Shown here piece by piece: positions 6,030 to 10,524 of a DNA stretch of 10,524 nucleotides (the first letter of the stretch is position 1; every line of letters starts with the position of its first letter). Location of the stretch: positions 1-10,524 of the forward strand of contig JAUZEI010000002.1 of NCBI GenBank assembly GCA_030839105.1, written 5' to 3'. This DNA comes from Actinomycetota bacterium. GTDB lineage: Bacteria > Actinomycetota > Acidimicrobiia > IMCC26256 > PALSA-610. The position numbers and the translations under genes are program-made. The notes beneath the pieces were generated by a model. The model saw nothing but the letters and a program-made list of their open reading frames with translations. It was not told the DNA's origin and ran no database searches.

Positions 6030-6959
6030 CTAGCTGTCGGTTTCGGCTCCGGTTCTGCGCAGCGAGGTCAGTCCGAGCGCCAAGAGTCCGACACCGACGG
6101 CGAACAGACCGCCGACGAGCGAATTACGCCCCGAACCCGTAAAGGGGAGGTTGCCGCTCGGGGGGCTCATGGTCGTCGTCGCCTGGGGCGGAACCGTCGA
6201 TCCGTTCGGATGTACCGGAGAGGTCGTCGTCGTCGATCCCTGCGGATGCACCGGCGGCGACGTCGACGTCGTGCTCTTCGTCGTCGTCGTGCCCTGCTCA
6301 GTGGTCGTCGTCGTACTGCTCGGAGACGTGCTGGTCGACGTTTCGATGGTGGTCGTGGTCTTCGGTGAGGTGGTCGTGGTCTCGCCGGGCCTGCTGGTCG
6401 AGGTAGTCGACGTCCTCTCGACCGACGTCGACGTCTCGCTTCCTATCGTCGTCGTGGTGTGCTCCGGCGCGGTCGTCGTCGACGTCGACGAACACTCCGA
6501 CAGCTCCTGACGATCGGAAGCGCTGCCTCGCGGCGCGCCGTCGAACGTCCACGCGGCAGTCGCCTCGACCGTGTGCGTCCCCGACGGAACTGATATCGCG
6601 ATGGTGTCGGAGCCCGTCGGTCCGACGAAGGTGAAGTCGCGTTGCGCGACCTCGTCCCCGTCGATCGACACTGTCTCGTGCGATGTTGCGGCGGTCATCA
6701 CCGGAAAGTCGGTGTATACGAACTCGACGCGGGGGCACGAGATGTTGATCGTGCTGTTGTGAGCGGAAGCGGCGGTTACGAACAACGACAACAACGACGC
6801 GGTCAACAACATCGGGACACCGACCCCGATACCGACGGCCGCTCGCACCCGCGACCATCGAGATCTCCTCGCGCGCCGGTACTGCTCGTAGTACCCGTCG
6901 CCCCACACGCGGCGCGCCAGGACTTCCAATTCGGCGAGTTCGCGTCTTCTCCGCCCCAC
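6030..6959 (-). CDS. LPFTG sortase-anchored, Thr/Ser-rich cell-surface protein
   Basis: The product has 309 residues. An unusually long, charged N-terminal region (1-38, including RRRRELAELEVLARRVW and YYEQYRRARRSRWSRVR) precedes a hydrophobic signal segment (about 39-65), with probable cleavage after AASA (63-66). A compact beta-rich ectodomain (about 67-156) has two cysteines (C75, C156) that could form a disulfide. A Thr/Ser/Pro stalk (157-268) contains two PVHPxGST units. The end is a textbook sorting signal: LPFTG (271-275), hydrophobic helix (about 281-300), and tail RRTGAETDS. Sortases cleave between T and G and link the protein to the wall; no sortase gene is visible here. The stalk is rich in ACG/ACC Thr codons, giving a GTC/GTG-rich plus strand. 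GTG at 6957-6959 is a firm start because AGGAGG lies 5 nt upstream, so the long N-region seems real. The ligand or role of the ectodomain is not recognisable. Confidence 0.85.
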   Translation of the reverse strand: MGRRRRELAELEVLARRVWGDGYYEQYRRARRSRWSRVRAAVGIGVGVPMLLTASLLSLFVTAASAHNSTINISCPRVEFVYTDFPVMTAATSHETVSIDGDEVAQRDFTFVGPTGSDTIAISVPSGTHTVEATAAWTFDGAPRGSASDRQELSECSSTSTTTAPEHTTTTIGSETSTSVERTSTTSTSRPGETTTTSPKTTTTIETSTSTSPSSTTTTTEQGTTTTKSTTSTSPPVHPQGSTTTTSPVHPNGSTVPPQATTTMSPPSGNLPFTGSGRNSLVGGLFAVGVGLLALGLTSLRRTGAETDS

Positions 6960-6964
6960 CGTTG

Positions 6965-6970
6965 CCTCCT
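6965..6970 (-). promoter_or_regulatory. Strong ribosome binding site AGGAGG for the LPFTG protein
   Basis: On the minus strand AGGAGG is followed by 5 nt and then GTG (6957-6959). This decides the start and supports the long N-terminal region before the signal segment. Confidence 0.75.
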
Positions 6971-6982
6971 CCCCCGACTCGA

Positions 6983-7002
6983 CGCGGCCCCTACCGGCCG
7001 CG
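6983..7002 (-). other. Hairpin in the leader of the LPFTG gene
   Basis: CGCGGCC (6983-6989) and GGCCGCG (6996-7002) form a perfect 7-bp stem with a 6-nt loop, 12 nt before the AGGAGG site on the minus strand. It may be a leader structure or the end of a terminator for the upstream membrane-protein gene. The rest of the 241-bp gap (6960-7200) shows a 5-bp dyad CGGAT/ATCCG near 7058-7072 and CTCGGT/ACCGAG near 7014-7040. I see no clear promoter and no gene there. Confidence 0.35.
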
Positions 7003-7200
7003 CGCTGACTCGGTCCGCACCGTGTCTATCGGATACCGAGAGCGAGCGGGGCTTACGAACGGATGGACTATCCGAACGAGCGGCACGATGCGCACACTTG
7101 GTACGAACGCGGAAGACGCGCGTGAACGCGAGTCACTCCGCGCCGGTCACCCACCACTCAGCGCGCCCACTTGTCAGCGCGGTTTGTCGCGGGCACGCGC

Positions 7201-7995
7201 TCAGTTCTCCGACGGAGACGCTCGGACTGCCGCGAAGACGAGGTTCTCGGACCGCGCCGTCCGCATGGCCCAAGACACCGTGAGGAGCACCGCGCTGATC
7301 GTGATGGCGAGGCTCACGAACGACTTCAACGCAACGAAGGTCGTGGTCGGCAGGCTCACGAGCATCGCGAAGGTGGTACCCGCCGACAGGAGATGCACGC
7401 CGGCCCACATCAGCGTCAGGCCGCTGAACAGTCGAATGACCGCCGGGCGCCCGCTGATCCCCGACTCCAGCGGGCAGAAATCGGACGCCATCCGGGCGAT
7501 CATGGGTTGACCGAACCGCAACGAGGCCAAAAACACGAGCGCGAGGGCGAGGGTGGTCGCGACCGGCTGCAGGAAGTACATGAACGTCCCGCTCACGAGT
7601 CCGACGATCGTCCGCACAGTGAGGCCTGCGACCGAAAGTTGGAGCACGCCCGGGATGCGCTGCCCGCTGAGCATCCGCCGCAGGACCGCGCCGTACGACC
7701 AGGCGAGCGTTGCGCACATCGCGGCGAACGGACCCACGCTCACGAGGAAGACATAGAACAAGATGGAGGGGATGATCGTCGCCTCCACGAGCGCCGGGAG
7801 CGAACGGCGCCCGACCATCTTCAGCACCCGCAGCTTCGAGATCGAGACATGCCCCGCGCCGTGAGCTTCGCCACCGGCGGCGACGAGCATCGCCTGATCC
7901 CCCACCACCCGGCTCCGGGCCGAGGACGTGCCCGCCGCGCAACGACGGAGCTCCACTCCGTTTGGCAGGACGTCCATCGGGCCAGGCAGCGACAT
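7201..7995 (-). CDS. Polytopic membrane protein, VC0807-like
   Basis: The frame gives 264 residues from ATG 7993-7995 to TGA 7201-7203. The first 58 or so residues are soluble. Then come hydrophobic segments at about 72-90, 92-107, 118-138, 141-160, 190-210 and 220-245, so five or six membrane helices are likely. The core (RRSLPALVEATIIPSILFYVFLVSVG..., LRFGQPMIARMASDF.P, VIRLFSGLTLMWAGVHLL) resembles proteins annotated as VC0807 family, whose function is not established. The recall of this family is from general pattern only. The start is uncertain: the upstream AGAAAGAAA is a weak ribosome site, and an internal ATG at 7888-7890 (residue 36), preceded by GGGGGA, would give a shorter protein. 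It is divergent from the amidohydrolase gene (135-bp gap) and co-directional with the LPFTG gene 241 bp downstream, probably not in one operon. Confidence 0.68.
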   Translation of the reverse strand: MSLPGPMDVLPNGVELRRCAAGTSSARSRVVGDQAMLVAAGGEAHGAGHVSISKLRVLKMVGRRSLPALVEATIIPSILFYVFLVSVGPFAAMCATLAWSYGAVLRRMLSGQRIPGVLQLSVAGLTVRTIVGLVSGTFMYFLQPVATTLALALVFLASLRFGQPMIARMASDFCPLESGISGRPAVIRLFSGLTLMWAGVHLLSAGTTFAMLVSLPTTTFVALKSFVSLAITISAVLLTVSWAMRTARSENLVFAAVRASPSEN

Positions 7996-8118
7996 CGGGT
8001 TTCTTTCTGATCGGTCCTCTGTTCTTCGTCATCCTCGCCCCGCGACGTGAGAGCGGCCTGAGCGCCGAGTCGCCCGTGTGACAGAAGGCCGCCCCAGGAG
8101 GCCGCGGCGACCCCGATT

Positions 8119-8124
8119 TAGACT
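8119..8124 (+). promoter_or_regulatory. TAGACT, -10-like element for a leaderless amidohydrolase mRNA
   Basis: TAGACT fits the actinobacterial TANNNT pattern and is followed by exactly 6 nt and then the GTG start at 8131. This is the spacing expected when transcription starts at the first base of the start codon. No Shine-Dalgarno sequence lies within 12 nt of the GTG; an AGGAGG-like stretch at about 8095-8100 is far too distant. Confidence 0.5.
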
Positions 8125-8130
8125 GACCGC

Positions 8131-9270
8131 GTGCTCACCGAGGACACGAAGCTCATCTCCGTCGACGACCACGTGATCGAACCGCCCGGGGTCTTCGTCG
8201 ATCACATCGCGCCCCGCTATCGCGATCGGGCGCCGCGCATCGTCGAGCCCTCACCCGGGGTGCAGGGTTGGGAGTGGGAGAACCGCTTCTATCCACTCCT
8301 CTTCCAGGGAAACGTGCACACGCGCCGGTTCCGCAGCGGTGAAGACGGCACGGGCGACGACCTGTTCGCGCGGCACTACGACGACATGATCCCCGCCGCA
8401 TACGACATCCACGAGCGCGTGCGCGCCATGGACGAAGACGGCGTGTGGGCCGAGCTGCTGTTCCCGACGTTCCCTCGCTTCGGCGGCAACCGCTTCCTCG
8501 AGGCCGACGACAAGGATCTCGCGCTCGCGTGCCTGCAGGCATGGAACGACTGGATGCTCGACGAGTGGTGCGCGACGTATCCGGATCGGTTCATTCCCCA
8601 GACACTCATCCCGTTGTGGGACACCCGGCTCGCGACGCGCGAGATCGAGCGGTGCGCGGCGAAGGGCTCGAAGGGGATCATCTTCGTCGAGAACCCCTAT
8701 CCGATAGGTCTGCCGTCGTTTCCCACGGGTCACTGGGACCCGGTGTTCGCGGCGGCGGCCGACACGGGCCTGCCGTTGTCGATGCACATCGGAACATCGT
8801 CGGGACTGCTGTCGCCGTCACCCGAGACGACCCCTTCGGTCGGCATCGCACTGTGCGGCATCAACTCCATGAGCGCACTCGGCGATCTCATTTTCTCGGG
8901 AGCGCTCGAGCCCCATCCCAACTGCAAGATCGCGCTGTCCGAAGGTGGCGCGGGTTGGGTGCCGTACGTGCTCGAGCGCCTCGACTACACCTGGCAGCGC
9001 AGTCGGTACGAAGGCGTCAACTGCAGCCGCTTGCCGTCCGAGGTGTTCGAGCAACACTTCTGGGTGTGCATGGTCGCCGACCGCTACGCGGTGATCAACC
9101 GGCACCTCATCGGGCTCGACAAGCTGATGTGGGAGTGCGACTTCCCGCACAACGACTCCAACTGGCCCGACAGCCGCAAGGTCCTCGCCGATGCGGTGCA
9201 CGACATCCCCGACGAAGACGCGCGCCGGATCGGCGAGCTCAACGCCCGCAGCCTCTACAACTTCTGGTAG
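8131..9270 (+). CDS. Amidohydrolase 2 family metal-dependent hydrolase
   Basis: The protein has 379 residues, full length for this family (PF04909-type TIM barrel, related to ACMSD-like decarboxylases/hydrolases). Metal-site features are visible. The first strand has ISVDDHVIEPP, with D12-x-H14 replacing the classical HxH. LPLSMHIG carries H219 at the end of a barrel strand. KIALSEGGAGWVPYVLERLDY (E271) and LMWECDFPHNDSNWPDS (D337 and H340) match the usual late active-site segments. It is probably cytoplasmic, with no signal peptide. Relatives act on hydrolysable or decarboxylatable organic acids and xenobiotic-type compounds, but the substrate cannot be read from the sequence. The GTG start at 8131 directly follows a TANNNT box and the conserved first strand begins within 10 residues, so the start is convincing. 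Tandem hairpins follow the stop, so it appears monocistronic. Confidence 0.92.
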   Translation: MLTEDTKLISVDDHVIEPPGVFVDHIAPRYRDRAPRIVEPSPGVQGWEWENRFYPLLFQGNVHTRRFRSGEDGTGDDLFARHYDDMIPAAYDIHERVRAMDEDGVWAELLFPTFPRFGGNRFLEADDKDLALACLQAWNDWMLDEWCATYPDRFIPQTLIPLWDTRLATREIERCAAKGSKGIIFVENPYPIGLPSFPTGHWDPVFAAAADTGLPLSMHIGTSSGLLSPSPETTPSVGIALCGINSMSALGDLIFSGALEPHPNCKIALSEGGAGWVPYVLERLDYTWQRSRYEGVNCSRLPSEVFEQHFWVCMVADRYAVINRHLIGLDKLMWECDFPHNDSNWPDSRKVLADAVHDIPDEDARRIGELNARSLYNFW

Positions 9271-9278
9271 CCGGACGT

Positions 9279-9320
9279 CGTCGCGAGATCGCGACGCTTG
9301 CGCGGTCAGTCGTGACCGCG
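9279..9320 (+). terminator. Two tandem hairpins after the amidohydrolase gene
   Basis: The first hairpin is CGTCGCG (9279-9285), loop AGAT, CGCGACG (9290-9296). The second, 4 nt later, is CGCGGTCA (9301-9308), loop GTCG, TGACCGCG (9313-9320). Both stems are perfect, 7 and 8 bp, with tetraloops. They start 9 nt after the stop codon. No U-tract follows, so this is a GC-rich terminator or 3'-end stabiliser of the actinobacterial kind. Confidence 0.6.
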
Positions 9321-9354
9321 GGTCCGGCGGCTGTCACGAACCCACCACGCCGCG

Positions 9355-9360
9355 TAACGT
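9355..9360 (+). promoter_or_regulatory. TAACGT, -10-like element for a leaderless EVE-protein mRNA
   Basis: TAACGT fits TANNNT and is followed by exactly 6 nt and then ATG at 9367, the same geometry as for the amidohydrolase gene. The 6-nt spacer (CGGGCC) contains no ribosome binding site. Confidence 0.45.
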
Positions 9361-9366
9361 CGGGCC

Positions 9367-9828
9367 ATGGCGCGGTGGCTACTCAAATCCGAACCGGACG
9401 TCTTCTCCTACGAAGACCTCGTGCGCGCCGGTCGAGAAGGTTGGGACGGGATCCGCAGCTATCAGGCGCGCAACTTCTTGCGCGAGATGCGGCGGGGCGA
9501 GCAGGCGATCTTCTACCACTCGAATGCAAAACCACCGGGCGTCGCCGGCATCTGCAAGATCGTGAAGACCGCCGAGCCCGATCCGACGCAGTTCGATCCG
9601 GACACCAAGTACTTCGACCCCGCGAGTAAGCCCGAAGATCCCCGTTGGGACTGGGTGACCGTTGCACCCGTACGCGAGCTGCCGTTCGTCTCGCTGCACG
9701 AGCTGCGCACGCTCCCCGGGCTCGTGAACTGTCGCCTCCTGGCGAAAGGAAATCGCCTGTCCGTGCTCCCCTTGACCGACGACGAGTTCCACACCATCGT
9801 CGCGTTCGCCAAGCGCCGCCGCCGCTAG
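9367..9828 (+). CDS. EVE-domain protein (THYN1-like, PUA-superfold)
   Basis: The protein has 153 residues and is essentially one EVE domain. Family landmarks are in order: RWLLKSEPDVFSYEDL (3-18), GWDGIRSYQARNFLREMRRGEQAIFYHSN (25-53), PGVAGICKIVKTAEPDPTQFD (57-77), YFDP (82-85), PRWDWVTVAPVRELPFVSLHELR (92-114), and LLAKGNRLSVLPLTDDEFHTIV (124-145). EVE domains share the PUA/YTH-like fold, and the better-studied ones bind modified bases in nucleic acid, notably modified cytosine in DNA. Stand-alone bacterial versions are widespread and their role is unsettled. The Trp and Ser-Glu of WLLKSEP and the WDGIR-YQARN segment, typical of the binding pocket region, are present. The basic end (AKRRRR) could help nucleic-acid contact. 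No methyltransferase or restriction gene adjoins it here, so a defence role is not indicated. Confidence 0.93.
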   Translation: MARWLLKSEPDVFSYEDLVRAGREGWDGIRSYQARNFLREMRRGEQAIFYHSNAKPPGVAGICKIVKTAEPDPTQFDPDTKYFDPASKPEDPRWDWVTVAPVRELPFVSLHELRTLPGLVNCRLLAKGNRLSVLPLTDDEFHTIVAFAKRRRR

Positions 9829-9862
9829 GCGCGATTCAGCCTGCGGTACGGATAGGACGCGC

Positions 9863-9877
9863 GCCCCTCACCGGGGC
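9863..9877 (+). terminator. Weak hairpin after the EVE gene
   Basis: GCCCC (9863-9867) and GGGGC (9873-9877) form a 5-bp GC stem with a 5-nt loop. It is followed by the T-containing stretch TCTTGAGTGTTGT, 35 nt after the stop codon. It is short and only moderately convincing as a terminator. Confidence 0.35.
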
Positions 9878-9879
9878 TC

Positions 9880-9908
9880 TTGAGTGTTGTCCGCCGAAGA
9901 ACCAATAT
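9880..9908 (+). promoter_or_regulatory. Possible promoter of the TolB-like gene
   Basis: TTGAGT (9880-9885) is 17 nt from CAATAT (9903-9908), a weak sigma-70-type arrangement with 4 of 6 and 3 of 6 consensus matches. The resulting leader of about 48 nt would contain a GACGGC/GCCGTC hairpin (9920-9935, 4-nt loop) before the GGAGGG ribosome site at 9953-9958. Confidence 0.3.
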
Positions 9909-9962
9909 CAAGGACGCGGGACGGCGAAGGCCGTCGTCACGACCCAACGCGGGGAGGGTCAG

Positions 9963-10524
9963 ATGCGGAAGGTTCCACTGCATGCAGGACGTCGCGCTCG
10001 ATGCACGCGTGCGCGGCGACGAGTGACGATCCAACTGCTCGCGGTCGCGATCGCGCTCGCGGGTTTCGTGGGTGTCGGTGCCGGCCCGGCGGTCGCGACC
10101 GACGCGCACGAGTCCCACCACGGTCACGGCTCCCGTCATCCGCACGACTCCGACGACGCGCGCGGTGGCCGAATCATCTGGAACCAGTTCAACGCCGACT
10201 TCAGCGCGGCGCACCTGGTGTCCGCCTTGCCGGACGGGACCCGTATGCGCGATGTCACCACTGCCCCGACGGGCGTCGGTCACTTCGATCCCGTCTTCTC
10301 GCCCGACGGGACACGGGTCGTGTTCGAACAGCGCCAACTCGCGAACGACACACAGTTGCTCGCGGTCGTGCCCGCACGGGGCGGCACGGTAAGAGTGCTC
10401 GATCTCGGTTGCACCGGTCCGTGCGCCGTGGACGACCTCCCGAGCTGGACGCCGGACGGCAAGCGCATTGTGTTTACCCGGGTCGTCGGTCCGTTCGACG
10501 GACCGAGCGGATCCGCGCGGTCCA
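9963..10524 (+). CDS. Secreted TolB/PD40-like beta-propeller protein (3' end outside window)
   Basis: The frame is open from ATG 9963 to the window edge (187 codons shown). The ribosome site GGAGGG ends 4 nt before the ATG, which fixes the start. Residues 1-46 form a signal peptide: a basic region with many Arg (1-20), a hydrophobic core (about 21-45; IQLLAVAIALAGFVGVGAG), and probable cleavage after AVA at 44-46. A short His/Asp-rich stretch (48-63; HESHHGHGSRHPHD) follows and may bind metal or act as a linker. From about residue 69 the WD40-like PD40 pattern begins: GRIIWNQFN..., then FDPVFSPDGTRVVFEQ (108-123) and LPSWTPDGKRIVFTR (159-173), two blades of a TolB-type propeller. The cysteines at 150 and 154 sit between the blades and could pair. 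The protein is likely extracytoplasmic, with function unassigned; such propellers serve as binding scaffolds or as modules before peptidase domains that would lie beyond the window. Confidence 0.83.
   Translation, partial: MRKVPLHAGRRARCTRARRRVTIQLLAVAIALAGFVGVGAGPAVATDAHESHHGHGSRHPHDSDDARGGRIIWNQFNADFSAAHLVSALPDGTRMRDVTTAPTGVGHFDPVFSPDGTRVVFEQRQLANDTQLLAVVPARGGTVRVLDLGCTGPCAVDDLPSWTPDGKRIVFTRVVGPFDGPSGSARS

Noticed and set aside
6150..6510. GTC/GTG-rich repetitive tract, considered as a microsatellite, a CRISPR-like array or a Val-rich plus-strand protein
   Set aside because: There is no regular repeat-spacer structure. It is fully explained by Thr/Ser codons of the LPFTG protein stalk on the minus strand.
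7133..8032. Open frames of 299 (minus) and 279 (plus) codons overlapping the membrane protein
   Set aside because: Both give His/Arg/Gly/Asp-rich nonsense. The frame ending at 7201 encodes real hydrophobic helices.
8041..8118. GCGGCC/GGCCGC inverted repeats in the divergent gap before the amidohydrolase
   Set aside because: Six-base GC-only matches with about 30 nt between them are expected by chance at this base composition.
8445..9629. 394-codon plus-strand frame crossing from the amidohydrolase into the EVE gene
   Set aside because: It is out of frame with both conserved proteins and Arg-rich throughout, so it is a frame shadow.
9367..9828. EVE protein as part of a restriction or phage-defence system
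   Set aside because: The neighbours are an amidohydrolase and a secreted propeller. No methyltransferase, McrB-like GTPase or nuclease is present in the window.

Overview
The window is G+C-rich, dense coding DNA whose long spurious open frames antisense to real genes are typical of such genomes. A SARP/AfsR-type (BTAD) regulator, a Thr-rich protein with an LPFTG sorting signal, GTG starts and TANNNT motifs placed just upstream of start codons all point to Actinomycetota. An Acidimicrobiia-like lineage is my guess, but nothing here proves it. No rRNA, tRNA, CRISPR array, transposase or integrase is visible.

Layout. Positions 1-234 hold the 3' end of a GH88-like glycoside hydrolase whose C-terminal F5/8 (discoidin) domain stops far too early, 7 bp from the end of a convergent 75-aa protein of unknown function (242-469, minus). 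A short GGACTTCGAA repeat follows. Next, on the minus strand, is a large transcription factor (winged helix + BTAD + AAA/STAND ATPase + TPR). An in-frame TAA splits it into 997 aa (942-3935) and a still recognisable 115-aa C-terminal tail (594-941). Upstream on the same strand are an atypical SDR (3991-4842) and an NTF2/SnoaL-like protein (4839-5264). These two overlap by ATGA and are probably co-transcribed. A divergent TetR gene (5319-5975) shares a 54-bp intergenic region with them that carries a 25-bp imperfect palindrome, a good candidate TetR operator. The likely logic is a small-molecule-responsive TetR controlling the NTF2-like/SDR pair and itself. The large regulator may be co-transcribed from the same promoter, unless the 11-bp dyad at the end of the SDR gene separates them.

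A strong GC hairpin (5991-6016) separates TetR from a convergent sortase-anchored surface protein (6030-6959, minus). Upstream of that, on the same strand, is a polytopic membrane protein of VC0807-like type (7201-7995). On the plus strand follow an amidohydrolase-2 family enzyme (8131-9270), two tandem hairpins, a stand-alone EVE-domain protein (9367-9828), and the start of a secreted TolB/PD40 beta-propeller protein that runs off the window (9963-10524). The amidohydrolase and EVE genes both have a TANNNT hexamer exactly 6 nt before the start codon and no Shine-Dalgarno sequence, which suggests leaderless transcripts.

I found no convincing new multi-gene system. The most notable points are the nonsense-split regulator, the truncated discoidin domain at a possible rearrangement junction, the well-formed TetR operator, and several unexplained dyads and short tandem repeats in leaders.
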